From Neobacillus cucumis (lineage in GTDB: Bacteria; Bacillota; Bacilli; Bacillales; Cytobacillaceae): a stretch of DNA of 64,000 nucleotides. Below, in pieces: positions 26,308 through 34,965 of the stretch. How positions within the stretch are numbered: the first letter of the stretch is position 1; each line of letters starts with the position of its first letter. Made by a program: the position numbers and the translations under genes. The DNA lies in assembly GCF_016908975.1 (NCBI RefSeq), contig NZ_JAFBEX010000020.1, forward strand, positions 45,925 to 109,924, in the 5' to 3' direction. Below the pieces are notes generated by a model. That model was not told the DNA's origin. It worked only from the letters and a program-made list of their open reading frames with translations, and ran no database searches.

Positions 26308-27721
26308 CCGTCCCTATTTATTTTATGAACTTACGAACAGCATCTGTTCTACCTGTTTAAGAAAAGTAGAAGCAAAAGTCATTATCGAAAATGAAAAAGT
26401 CTATTTAGTGAAAAATTGTCTGCACCATGGGAGAGAAAAAGTCCTGATATCCACTGATGTGGCCTATTATAAATGGTGTCGTGAGTTTATCAAGCCATCA
26501 GAAATGCCATATCGCTGGAACACCCCAATAAAGTATGGCTGCCCTTATGATTGCGGTCTTTGTCCTGATCATGAGCAGCATAGCTGTTTAACCCTTTTAG
26601 AAATAACGGAACGCTGTAATTTAAAATGTCCTATCTGCTATGCTGAATCCTCTCCACAAAAAGGAACTTTCCGCAGCTTAGAGCAAATTGAATTTATGCT
26701 TGATAATATTATTAAAAATGAACGGCAGGCAGATATTGTTCAAATCAGCGGGGGAGAACCTACCATCCATCCTCATTTTTTTGACATCCTAGACATGGCA
26801 AAATCAAGACCCATCCGGCATATAATGGTCAATACGAATGGTCTTCGAATTGCAACTGATAAAGAATTTGTGAAAAAGCTTGCCGCATATTCTCCTGGTT
26901 TTGAAATTTATCTTCAGTTTGATAGTTTTGAAAAAGAAGCCCTCGAAGAATTAAGAGGTGTAGATTTAAGAGAAGTAAGGGAGAAGGCAATTGAAAATTT
27001 AAATCAGTATAATATCTCGACCACGTTGGTTGTTACACTGAAAAAGGGCTTAAATGACCATGAGGTTGGAAAAATTATTCAATACGGGTTAAAACAGAAA
27101 TGTGTTAGGGGAGTTACCTTTCAGCCCATACAGGCTGCAGGCAGATTAGAGGAATACGATCCATCCATCAACAGGCTCACATTAAGTGAAGTAAGACAAA
27201 TGATTATTGACCAATCGGGAGTATTTGGTGAGAAAGATATGATTCCTGTTCCCTGTCATCCTGATTGTTTAGCGATGGGCTATGCGTTAAAACAAAATGA
27301 TAGGGTCACACCATTAACAGGTCTAATTGATCCGAACATTCTCTTAGAAGGCGAACGAAACACGATTGTATTTGAACAGGATGATCACATTAAAGAGATG
27401 ATTTTTAAATTGTTTTCCCTAAATCATTCGCCTGATTCATCAGCGATATCACTAAAAGATCTTTTGTGCTGTCTGCCAAAAGTATCAATGCCCGGTCCAA
27501 TTGGTTATGATAATGTCTTTCGAGTGATTATTATGCAATTTTTAGATGCTTATAACTTTGATGTTCGATCCGTAAAGAAATCCTGTGTTCATATCGCCCA
27601 TCCAGATGGGAGAATCATTCCGTTTGATACCTACAATTTATTTTACCGGGATGAGAAAGAGGAAGAATTGAAGAAAATTCAAGCGGAACTTGAGAGGAAA
27701 ACTTATATAAATGCAGATTAA
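26300..27721 (+). CDS. Radical SAM protein resembling tetraether/membrane-spanning lipid synthase
   Basis: A 473-residue iron-sulfur protein. N-terminal cysteines C16, C19 and C40 look like a rubredoxin-type site; a second set C81, C85, C88 and C96 suggests an auxiliary cluster; the radical SAM motif is C106-x3-C110-x2-C113; ISGGEPT is at 149-155. C-terminal cysteines (PVPCHPDC, LLCC, KKSCVHIAHPDGR) may bind another cluster. This layout matches archaeal MJ0619/Tes, which joins two lipid tails, and related bacterial lipid-bridging enzymes. ATG 26300 follows AAGAGGAGTG. The homology is my reading of the motifs; the reaction in this organism is inference. Confidence 0.75.
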   Translation: MPNRPYLFYELTNSICSTCLRKVEAKVIIENEKVYLVKNCLHHGREKVLISTDVAYYKWCREFIKPSEMPYRWNTPIKYGCPYDCGLCPDHEQHSCLTLLEITERCNLKCPICYAESSPQKGTFRSLEQIEFMLDNIIKNERQADIVQISGGEPTIHPHFFDILDMAKSRPIRHIMVNTNGLRIATDKEFVKKLAAYSPGFEIYLQFDSFEKEALEELRGVDLREVREKAIENLNQYNISTTLVVTLKKGLNDHEVGKIIQYGLKQKCVRGVTFQPIQAAGRLEEYDPSINRLTLSEVRQMIIDQSGVFGEKDMIPVPCHPDCLAMGYALKQNDRVTPLTGLIDPNILLEGERNTIVFEQDDHIKEMIFKLFSLNHSPDSSAISLKDLLCCLPKVSMPGPIGYDNVFRVIIMQFLDAYNFDVRSVKKSCVHIAHPDGRIIPFDTYNLFYRDEKEEELKKIQAELERKTYINAD

Positions 27722-27754
27722 TTCTTATTCAAAATAAGAATAGGGGGTCTTTGG

Positions 27755-28033
27755 TTGAGTCAGAATCAAAACGATGGATCACTAAAGCAACTGTGGTTGG
27801 GGATTGGGATTGCTTTAGGTATATACCTTCTAGGGATCATATTATTAGTAGCTTCTTCATCCCTTATCCTCCCTTATATGTTGCTTGCTGGAATTGCACT
27901 TATTGTCATTCCAATTGTAGCCTTCTCCATAGGAAAGAAACGGTTGGGGCAGGGGGCATTAATTGGCTTAGGATTAAATATATTGTTATTTTCAGCTTGT
28001 GCTGGTATCTTGATATCCAATTTAGGTGGGTGA
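27755..28033 (+). CDS. Small hydrophobic membrane protein, unknown function
   Basis: A 92-residue protein with a short polar N-terminus (MSQNQNDGSLKQ) and three hydrophobic segments near residues 14-34, 36-60 and 68-88. TTG 27755 follows AGGGGGT. It is 33 bases after the radical SAM gene and 14 bases before the flavin reductase, so all four genes from 25564 probably form one operon. A different frame starting at TTG 27751 overlaps it but is rich in Trp/Cys/His and looks like a shadow. No known family recognised. Confidence 0.65.
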   Translation: MSQNQNDGSLKQLWLGIGIALGIYLLGIILLVASSSLILPYMLLAGIALIVIPIVAFSIGKKRLGQGALIGLGLNILLFSACAGILISNLGG

Positions 28034-28047
28034 GGGGGAGAAGTTGA

Positions 28048-28512
28048 ATGGATGATCGTCAATTTCGTAACGCAATGGGGAAGTTTGCCACAGGGGTAAC
28101 TGTGGTGGCCACAGAAGTGGACGGCAGTATTCATGGCATGACAGCTAATGCATTTATGTCCGTATCATTAAGTCCCAAATTAGTGGTAGTTTCGATTTCT
28201 GAAAAAGCACAAATGCTTGACAAAATAAACCAAAGTGGAAAATTTTCCGTGAACATCCTCAGCAGCTTCCAGCAAGACCTGTCCATGCATTTTGCGGGAC
28301 AGCAAAAAAATCATCAAGAGGTAAAGTTTGACCTATTAGAGGGAATTCCTGTTTTACCAGGTTCAGTAGCACAGATTGCCTGTGAAGTGACTGCAGCACA
28401 TATCGAGGGGGATCATACACTGTTTATCGGCAAGGTAATGGATCTCCAGATTGAAGATTTAGAGCCGCTTATCTATTTTAGTGGAAAATACCGTTCGCTA
28501 ACTGAAGAATGA
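28048..28512 (+). CDS. Flavin reductase family protein (DIM6/NTAB type)
   Basis: A 154-residue FMN-binding split-barrel protein. It shows the family start (FRNAMGKFATGVTVVAT), GMTANAFMSVSLSPKLVVVSI and the C-terminal GDHTLFIGKVMDL. Such proteins reduce flavin with NAD(P)H for a partner oxygenase or act as oxidoreductases themselves. GAGGGGGAG lies seven bases before ATG 28048. Being last in the Lgt-like/radical SAM operon, it could supply reducing power to the radical SAM enzyme, which is speculative. Confidence 0.82.
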   Translation: MDDRQFRNAMGKFATGVTVVATEVDGSIHGMTANAFMSVSLSPKLVVVSISEKAQMLDKINQSGKFSVNILSSFQQDLSMHFAGQQKNHQEVKFDLLEGIPVLPGSVAQIACEVTAAHIEGDHTLFIGKVMDLQIEDLEPLIYFSGKYRSLTEE

Positions 28513-28521
28513 CAGAATTTA

Positions 28522-28553
28522 GGGAATCCATCAAGAGGTGGGTTCTTTTCTTT
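28522..28553 (+). terminator. Terminator after the flavin reductase
   Basis: GAATCCATC pairs with GGTGGGTTC around a 4-nt loop, followed by TTTTCTTT. Confidence 0.6.
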
Positions 28554-28594
28554 ATGATTTGGATATGCATGATTTCATTGCAAAACTTTGGAAG

Positions 28595-28680
28595 GAAAGG
28601 AAAGGAAAGGGAAAAGCTTCGGCGGTTAAGAAGCCTTCAAAACTGTCGAAGGAAAGGAAAGGGGAAAGCTTCGGAGCTTT
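28595..28680. repeat. Imperfect direct repeat of a purine-rich 29-bp segment
   Basis: GAAGGAAAGGAAAGG followed by GAAAAGCTTCGG occurs at about 28595-28623 and again at 28648-28676. The second copy ends in the hairpin AAAGCT-TCGG-AGCTTT. An open frame crosses the repeat, but its start lies in the preceding terminator, so coding is unlikely. Confidence 0.55.
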
Positions 28681-28753
28681 AGAAATGTTAGTTCTTGCTA
28701 AACAGTTTCATTCCTTTCCATCGACAAAATAAGAAAGTGAAAAATTGGAATAA

Positions 28754-28990
28754 TTATCCAAGTTTCTGCCGGTGTTTGTATATATAAATTCTTTCGGAAA
28801 TAAAACTTATAACCAAACCGATAATAATCGGAACCAATGAACCAGTTGTAATAAAAAAGCCATTTGTGTTATCTGTATATTCATAATGAAACATCAACGT
28901 AGGAATAGTGAACACATAACCGATTAAGTAGAGGCTGGTAGTTGTCAAAATGAACGACCCGAATGTAACTATGAAACTCTTTAATTTCAT
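28754..28990 (-). CDS. Two-span membrane protein, unknown
   Basis: A 78-residue protein with membrane spans near residues 5-28 and 46-68 and a basic C-terminal tail (ERIYIYKHRQKLG). ATG 28990 is preceded by a nine-G run that serves as ribosome site; such a homopolymer could vary in length. I do not recognise the family. It lies alone between two plus-strand genes. Confidence 0.55.
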   Translation of the reverse strand: MKLKSFIVTFGSFILTTTSLYLIGYVFTIPTLMFHYEYTDNTNGFFITTGSLVPIIIGLVISFISERIYIYKHRQKLG

Positions 28991-29152
28991 ATAATTCCCC
29001 CCCCCTGTATTTGAAAATATTACCACTTAAATTATTATACATTTAATGATTCCATAAGCAACAATTTTTATGAAATAGAGTCTCTTTAAAACATTTTTAA
29101 GTTTGATTCTGAAAATTTTGATATTATAATAGTAGCGAAAGGTGTGATCAAT

Positions 29153-29959
29153 GTGGTAGTTCAACTAGAAAACGTCTCATTAATACGTGACGGCAAATGG
29201 ATCTTGCAGGATATTAATTGGCAAATTGAAAAAGGGGAACACTGGGTGTTATTTGGATTAAATGGTTCGGGAAAAACGGCCATCTTAAATTTGCTTAATG
29301 CCTATTATTTCCCAACAAAAGGTAAAATCACGGTACTTGATTTGGAATTTGGAAAAACCTATCTGGCAGAAAAACTCCGGAAGCAGATTGGATTTGTGTC
29401 ATCGTCACTTCAAGAAAAATTTCATCCGGATGATAATGCTTTTGAAGTCGTCTTAAGCGGTGAATATGCTTCCATTGGCCTTTATGAAACACCAACAGAC
29501 GAAATTAGAAAAAAGGCCATTGACCTTCTTGATGAGCTTGGCTGTATCGAATATGCCAATCGCAATTATCACACTTTATCACAGGGTGAAAAACAACGTG
29601 TTCTGATCGCACGGGCACTGATGGCCAACCCTGCCTTACTGATACTGGACGAACCGACTAATGGGTTAGATTTTATTGCCCGAGAACAATTGCTTGATTC
29701 GGTTGAAAGAATAACCCATAATCCGGATGCACCGACCATCATTTATGTCACTCACCATGTTGAAGAAATCCTGCCTGCTTTCAGTAAAACGTTACTTTTG
29801 AAAAAAGGACAAGTATTTGCAGCGGGAGATACCAAAAATATGATGAATAGCGACATGCTGACACAGTATTTTAATCTTCCGGTTAAAGTGCAGTGGGAAA
29901 ATGAACGTCCGCTGCTTTCCAAACAACCGGCAAAAGAAACCATTAGCATGAATTCTTAA
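29153..29959 (+). CDS. Orphan ABC transporter ATP-binding protein (YlmA-like)
   Basis: A 268-residue ABC ATPase: Walker A GLNGSGKT, signature LSQGEKQR, Walker B LLILDEPT and H-loop THH are all intact. No permease is encoded nearby, as for B. subtilis YlmA, which it resembles in length and sequence, so it may have a non-transport or trans-acting role. GTG 29153 is preferred (AAAGGTG eight bases upstream); GTG 29144 is possible. TTGATT and TATAAT (29125-29130) with 16-bp spacing form a likely promoter. Confidence 0.82.
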   Translation: MVVQLENVSLIRDGKWILQDINWQIEKGEHWVLFGLNGSGKTAILNLLNAYYFPTKGKITVLDLEFGKTYLAEKLRKQIGFVSSSLQEKFHPDDNAFEVVLSGEYASIGLYETPTDEIRKKAIDLLDELGCIEYANRNYHTLSQGEKQRVLIARALMANPALLILDEPTNGLDFIAREQLLDSVERITHNPDAPTIIYVTHHVEEILPAFSKTLLLKKGQVFAAGDTKNMMNSDMLTQYFNLPVKVQWENERPLLSKQPAKETISMNS

Positions 29960-29973
29960 TCGAAAATGGATAA

Positions 29974-30012
29974 CAAAAAAACCGCAATCGAATTTGATTG
30001 CGGTTTTTTTTG
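29974..30012. terminator. Bidirectional terminator
   Basis: AAAACCGCAATC and GATTGCGGTTTT with a 6-nt loop, A-run before and T-run after; serves the ABC gene and the convergent serine hydrolase. Confidence 0.85.
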
Positions 30013-30042
30013 AAGCACAGACAGGATCTTTAGACTGCTTTA

Positions 30043-31377
30043 TTATTTGTATTTCAACATAACAGATATTCCGGGCAATGTCTTACTGCGACCGTCTTTG
30101 CCTGTTTCTTTAATGGTAATGGTATGTTTCCCTTCACTATAATTAACAGTATTAAGAGAAAAGTGATAGCCGGCGTTCCCATTATGGTACTGAGGATAGG
30201 CTTTTAGCACATCTGGTCTTGAATCGCCATAGACTGCCTGGCCAGCGGCTGAACCATCTACCAAAATGTCGATTTTGGATACACCTGTTATATCCAAAAA
30301 CCAGCCCGATACATTGGAGGTACCAATTAGAGTCGTATTGGTTACAGGTTTATCCACATAGCCTCTAGAGTTAGCGATGGTTATGTTTTTATCAGGTAAT
30401 GCAGTGACTCGTCCGTTTTTGCCCGTTTCTTTGATTGTAACCGTATGTTTTCCATCACTAAGTTTAGTTGTGTCGAGTGTAAAGTGAAAACCAGCGTTCC
30501 CATTTTTGTACTGGGGATAGGCTTTTTGGACATCTGATCTTGAATCGCCATACACCGCCTGCCCAACCACCTTACCATCTACCAAAATATCAACCTTGGA
30601 AACACCTTTTTCATCTATGAACCAGCCTCTTACGACACTTTGTTCATTGATAGTCGAATTATTTGTTGTTGCATCCATTACACCAATAGACGGAAGTGTC
30701 TTTGGTACTTCATTCCATACCAAACTCGATATTTTATTAATGGTCTCCATACCATAGGATAGGGAGCTATTATCGGTTGTTAGAACCGCAATCACATAAT
30801 TTTTACCTTGTCCATTTATGTATCCTAAACTGTTAACAAAGAGTTTGCTTGGAGGATTCGATGTAACCCAGCCATTTTTTAATGCCACACTGACGCCTGC
30901 TGGAATCCCATATCCGGTTCCCCAGCGTTGATCCGACTCTACATGCTGCATAAGATTCAGACCATAAGTCCTTTGTGAATCGGTTAATACTGAATTAGGA
31001 TAGGCAAAGTATTTCATCATCGTAAGTTGATCTGTCACATTGGTGGTCGTGTGGCCCCACCAGCCGTCTGTTCCTGCAATCGTATTTTTTAAACCAACTT
31101 TTTGAAAAAAGGACTGGACAGCTTTATCGCTTCCAAGCTGCCGCCAGATGGTACTTGCAGCACTATTATTACTATTTTCTATCATTCTAGTCAGCAATGA
31201 ATTTTCGGAGCTTGTTATTGGAAACTTTTGATAGAGCACATCTGCCAGCATCGACATTTTTACAACACTTTCCGTATAGTAGGTTTTAGAAGAGTTGTAA
31301 GTGTATGTTTGCCCCATGTTTGCATCATAAACCCCAACAGAAACGGTGTTACTTCGAGAACCAATATAGTTGGTCAC
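30043..31377 (-). CDS. Serine hydrolase (class A beta-lactamase-like) with two C-terminal repeat domains
   Basis: The intact frame gives 444 residues. The N-terminal ~230 form a DD-peptidase/beta-lactamase-like domain: SVVK (SxxK), a NSNNSAAS stretch (SxN position) and KNGW (KTG position). Two repeats of ~85 residues follow, each with GWF-(I/L)D, ILVDG, GQAVYGDSR, DV-KAYPQY, NGNAG and GKHT-TIKETGK, likely wall- or sugar-binding beta domains. The frame starts only at GTG 31377, without a secretion signal. A signal-peptide segment lies upstream in another frame (see next entry), so the gene is probably broken or carries an indel. Confidence 0.8.
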   Translation of the reverse strand: MTNYIGSRSNTVSVGVYDANMGQTYTYNSSKTYYTESVVKMSMLADVLYQKFPITSSENSLLTRMIENSNNSAASTIWRQLGSDKAVQSFFQKVGLKNTIAGTDGWWGHTTTNVTDQLTMMKYFAYPNSVLTDSQRTYGLNLMQHVESDQRWGTGYGIPAGVSVALKNGWVTSNPPSKLFVNSLGYINGQGKNYVIAVLTTDNSSLSYGMETINKISSLVWNEVPKTLPSIGVMDATTNNSTINEQSVVRGWFIDEKGVSKVDILVDGKVVGQAVYGDSRSDVQKAYPQYKNGNAGFHFTLDTTKLSDGKHTVTIKETGKNGRVTALPDKNITIANSRGYVDKPVTNTTLIGTSNVSGWFLDITGVSKIDILVDGSAAGQAVYGDSRPDVLKAYPQYHNGNAGYHFSLNTVNYSEGKHTITIKETGKDGRSKTLPGISVMLKYK

Positions 31378-31478
31378 ATCAGGTCCTAAAATAGTATCTG
31401 CCGATGCAGTGTGGCTATTTTTCCGTACGACAGCATTAAAATCCCCGCAAACGCCATCGCCGCCATTTTTTTAAACAA
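31378..31478 (-). pseudogene. Detached signal-peptide segment of the serine hydrolase gene
   Basis: On the minus strand a TTG at 31478 after AAAGGATGGGG begins MFKKMAAMAFAGILMLSYGK, a classic signal peptide, then hits a stop. Adding one base to the five-A run at 31418-31422 joins this to NSHTASADTILGPDVTNYIG, which continues the hydrolase frame, with TASA as a signal peptidase site. A one-base deletion (or a sequencing error in the homopolymer) therefore separates export signal from enzyme. Confidence 0.75.
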
Positions 31479-31554
31479 AATCCATTCCCCATCCTTTCAA
31501 GTAAGTGATTCTGCCTATCTATAATACTGCTCCTCTATGAAAAAACATATAGTT

Positions 31555-33128
31555 TTATTTGTTTATGGTCACCATTGGATCAAAGCCTACATAAGAACCA
31601 TTGAAAGCAAGGTGGACCGCGTTTCTGCCGCTTTCTTTGGATGCGTATAATGCCTGATCGGATTCATGTAAGAGGACTTCTAGTGTTTTAGCATAGGGAT
31701 TAAGGTCGGAAACGCCAAAACTGGCTGTAACGAAAATAAGTTCTTGATTGGTATTAAGCGGTGTTAATTCAATGGCCGCTCGAATTTTTTCGGCGATTTT
31801 TGCTGCATCCGAAATCGATTTACCTGGTAAACATAAGACAAATTCCTCTCCTCCATACCTCCCAAAAATGGATTCATGTTCAAGTTCTTTTTTACATATG
31901 GATACAACATGTCGAATTGCTGCATCGCCAATTAGATGTCCGTAATGATCATTGATCTTCTTAAAATAATCAATATCAAATAAAATAAATGATAATGGCG
32001 CTTTAGTTTGAATAGCGTTCTTTAGTTGTTCACTACTCTTATCTAAGAAGTAGGAACGATTATAAATATTGGTTAACCCGTCAAAATAGGCAAGATGTTT
32101 TAATTGCTCCTCAAGCTTTTTCTGCTTTGTAATATCACGTATAACAATGATTGTACCGACAAAGATCTTTTGGTTCTTATAAATTGGAGTGGGAAGAATG
32201 TGGTAATATTTATCATTTTTGGGATTGAACTATTCAGATTCAAATTCTTGGTCCTGCATTCCTTGATACTCATTCAAAATTAGATTGATTTCTTTTCCGA
32301 TTGCGACAGGCGTGAGTGTTGGATTTATTTGTTCTGCCGCTTGATTATAGTCTATAAGTCGATTCGAAATGTCGATGACGAGGACACCGTCCTGCATGCT
32401 TTCAAAGATCCGTTCTCGTGCAATGGGGGCTAAAACAAAGAGCTCCGAAGAGAAAATCCCCCAGAAATATAATGCATTGGTAAAGCACATACCATTGGGA
32501 CTGGATCCATCCCATAAGGGGAAAGTCCAATTAAGTATAGAAAGGAAGCAATCATGGGGATGACAAGACTTGCTATGAGTGTGACAATTTGTTTCCAGTA
32601 AGTAGCCTTTGTTCGCTGCCAATACCATAATAAAATACAGGTTCCAAGCAGCAAGGACCCAAATGTAAAACTGCCATGAACGACATACCATGGTCCGGTA
32701 ATCATATCAACCACAGGACTAGTTACATCTGGTCGTAAATAAAGGGAACGATACATCCAGTGATGAATGTCATTGGTCCAACTAAGCAGGAAAGTAATCA
32801 AAGGGATGATGAATAGAGAAATGATTCTGCCGCGAGTTAAAAATTTATCTAAACCCACATATTGTAAGACGAGCACGAGACATGTTGGCGCAATAAATGG
32901 CAATCCACAGTACTGAAATTTGATCCAAAAGCTAATCTGGTTTATGGTACTGCTGGATAGTTCCAATGCATGTCCGAATATATAAATGGCCGATAATACG
33001 GACATGATAATGAATGTTTTCCGGCTCGACATGAGTTCTTTTTTAACAAAAGCATATATGGTTAAGAGAACCGATAAAACTCCTGAAACGGATATTATGA
33101 CGATATATTGAAAGATTAGTGAATTCAT
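31555..33128 (-). pseudogene. Diguanylate cyclase pseudogene (7TM sensor, PAS, GGDEF)
   Basis: From the ATG at 33128 the frame gives a seven-span sensor domain of the histidine-kinase 7TM type. A frameshift near 32490-32515 moves it into another frame encoding FWGIFSSELFVLAPIARE and a PAS-like part. An in-frame TAG at 32230-32232 then interrupts it before the GGDEF domain (FDIDYFKKINDHYGH ... GGEEF), which ends at 31555. All domains are recognisable, so the gene was a membrane-bound cyclic-di-GMP synthase, but two lesions make it inactive unless both are sequence errors. No start codon serves the GGDEF part well. Confidence 0.8.
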
Positions 33129-33316
33129 AAGATTACTCCCAGATATAATTCTTATCCTAATAGACTAGAATATTATATCAACTATTGGACGTAGATGAGC
33201 ATGAAAACTTAATGTCAATATACAAAACAAAAATGCTGGGAAGTTTTTCAAACTAAGGTTAAAATACAAATAAATAAAAGCTTATAATGTTTTATTTCTA
33301 TTTAAGGGGAGTACGT

Positions 33317-34807
33317 ATGGAAAAATACATTTTATCTTTAGACCAAGGAACGACAAGTTCTCGGGCAATAGTTTTTAATCAAAAGGGCGAAATCGTGTTC
33401 ACTGTACAAAAAGAGTTTACACAGTACTTTCCAAAACCAGGCTGGGTCGAGCATAATGCCAATGAAATTTGGGGATCGATTCTTTCGGTCATTTCCGAAG
33501 TTTTATCTGAATCCGGCATCCAACCTGAACAAATTGCCGGAATTGGCATTACGAATCAGCGGGAGACGGCAGTGGTTTGGGATAAGGAAACGGGGCAACC
33601 AATCTACAATGCCATTGTTTGGCAATCAAGACAAACAAGTGAAATTTGCGAAGAATTAAAGGTAAAGGGATACGAAGATGTCATTCGATCGAAAACTGGA
33701 TTGCTGATTGATCCATATTTTTCAGGTACAAAAGTAAAGTGGATCCTTGATCATGTCGAAGGGGCACGTGAAAAAGCGGAACAAGGAAAGCTCTTATTTG
33801 GTACGATTGACACTTGGTTAATATGGAAACTATCCGGCGGTCGTGCCCATGTTACCGATTATTCAAATGCATCGAGAACCCTTATGTTTAATATTTATGA
33901 GCTAAAGTGGGATGAAGAATTGTTAGAAATTCTTGGTGTACCCTTAACCATGCTTCCAGAAGTCCGCCCATCATCGGATGTTTATGCGAAAACAGTAGAT
34001 TACCATTTCTTTGGAAAAGAGGTCCCAATTGCCGGGGTGGCAGGTGATCAGCAAGCCGCCTTGTTTGGTCAGGCCTGCTTTGAAAAAGGAATGGCGAAAA
34101 ATACGTATGGAACCGGTTGCTTTATGTTGATGAATACAGGTGGTAAAGCAGTCCGTTCAGCACATGGTTTGTTAACAACAATTGCCTGGGGGCTGAATGG
34201 AAAAGTCGAATATGCTCTTGAAGGCAGTATTTTTGTAGCAGGCTCCGCGATTCAATGGCTGCGCGATGGCTTAAGAATGTTCAAGAATGCCAAAGATAGT
34301 GAGAACTATGCATTAAAGGTTTCATCTTCTGAGGGCGTGTACGTTGTCCCAGCATTTGTCGGCTTGGGAACTCCATATTGGGACAGTGATGTCCGCGGTG
34401 CTGTATTTGGTTTAACGCGAGGAACATCGAAAGAACACCTCATTCGCGCCACCCTTGAATCCCTTGCCTATCAAACAAAAGATGTCCTGACTTCTATGGA
34501 AGCGGATTCCGGAATTGAACTGAAAACACTACGTGTTGATGGAGGGGCCGTCAAAAATAATTTATTAATGGAATTTCAATCCGATATTTTAGGCGTGCCG
34601 GTGGAACGGCCGGTTATTAATGAAACCACCGCATTAGGTGCTGCGTATTTAGCCGGGCTTGCCGTCGGATTCTGGAAAAGTCAGGAGGAAATTTCTAAGC
34701 AATGGGCAGTGAATCGCTATTTTACGCCGACCATGTCTGAGGAAAACCGCCATCAATTATATAGCGGTTGGAAAAAGGCAGTTAACGCAGCAATGGCTTT
34801 TAAGTAA
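33317..34807 (+). CDS. glpK: Glycerol kinase
   Basis: A 496-residue FGGY-family kinase phosphorylating glycerol to glycerol-3-phosphate. The N-terminal phosphate-binding loop (LSLDQGTTSSRA), glycerol-binding RETAVVW region, and GVAGDQQAALFG and TYGTGCFMLMNTG segments are present. ATG 33317 follows GGGGAG; an in-frame upstream extension to 33287 is not used. glpF does not precede it, unlike in B. subtilis. glpD follows after an attenuator-like hairpin. Confidence 0.96.
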   Translation: MEKYILSLDQGTTSSRAIVFNQKGEIVFTVQKEFTQYFPKPGWVEHNANEIWGSILSVISEVLSESGIQPEQIAGIGITNQRETAVVWDKETGQPIYNAIVWQSRQTSEICEELKVKGYEDVIRSKTGLLIDPYFSGTKVKWILDHVEGAREKAEQGKLLFGTIDTWLIWKLSGGRAHVTDYSNASRTLMFNIYELKWDEELLEILGVPLTMLPEVRPSSDVYAKTVDYHFFGKEVPIAGVAGDQQAALFGQACFEKGMAKNTYGTGCFMLMNTGGKAVRSAHGLLTTIAWGLNGKVEYALEGSIFVAGSAIQWLRDGLRMFKNAKDSENYALKVSSSEGVYVVPAFVGLGTPYWDSDVRGAVFGLTRGTSKEHLIRATLESLAYQTKDVLTSMEADSGIELKTLRVDGGAVKNNLLMEFQSDILGVPVERPVINETTALGAAYLAGLAVGFWKSQEEISKQWAVNRYFTPTMSEENRHQLYSGWKKAVNAAMAFK

Positions 34808-34840
34808 GCGTGATTTAAAAATGGGTTCATAAATGGTGTG

Positions 34841-34909
34841 GAGAAACAAAAGAAACCACAATTCATTACTGAAAATGTGTAATGTCTTTGTGGTCTCTTT
34901 TTGTTTTCT
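34841..34909 (+). terminator. Terminator/attenuator between glpK and glpD
   Basis: GAGAAACAAAAGAAACCACA pairs imperfectly with TTTGTGGTCTCTTTTTGTTT around a 25-nt loop, ending in T-rich sequence, 55 bases before glpD. In B. subtilis the glpD leader carries a terminator opened by the antiterminator GlpP with glycerol-3-phosphate; the same control is likely here but not proven. Confidence 0.6.
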
Positions 34910-34965
34910 AAAAAAGGGAAAACGCATAAGATAAAGTGGCTTCTATTTCTTAGGAGGATAAAGCA

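Noticed and set aside
27751..28047. Overlapping 98-residue frame in the small membrane protein gene
   Set aside because: Competes with the frame at 27755, which gives a clean three-span membrane protein; this one has shadow-like Trp/Cys/His content.
28538..28732. 64-residue open frame after the flavin reductase
   Set aside because: Its GTG start lies in the terminator stem of the preceding gene and the body is a purine-rich direct repeat giving Lys/Glu/Gly runs.
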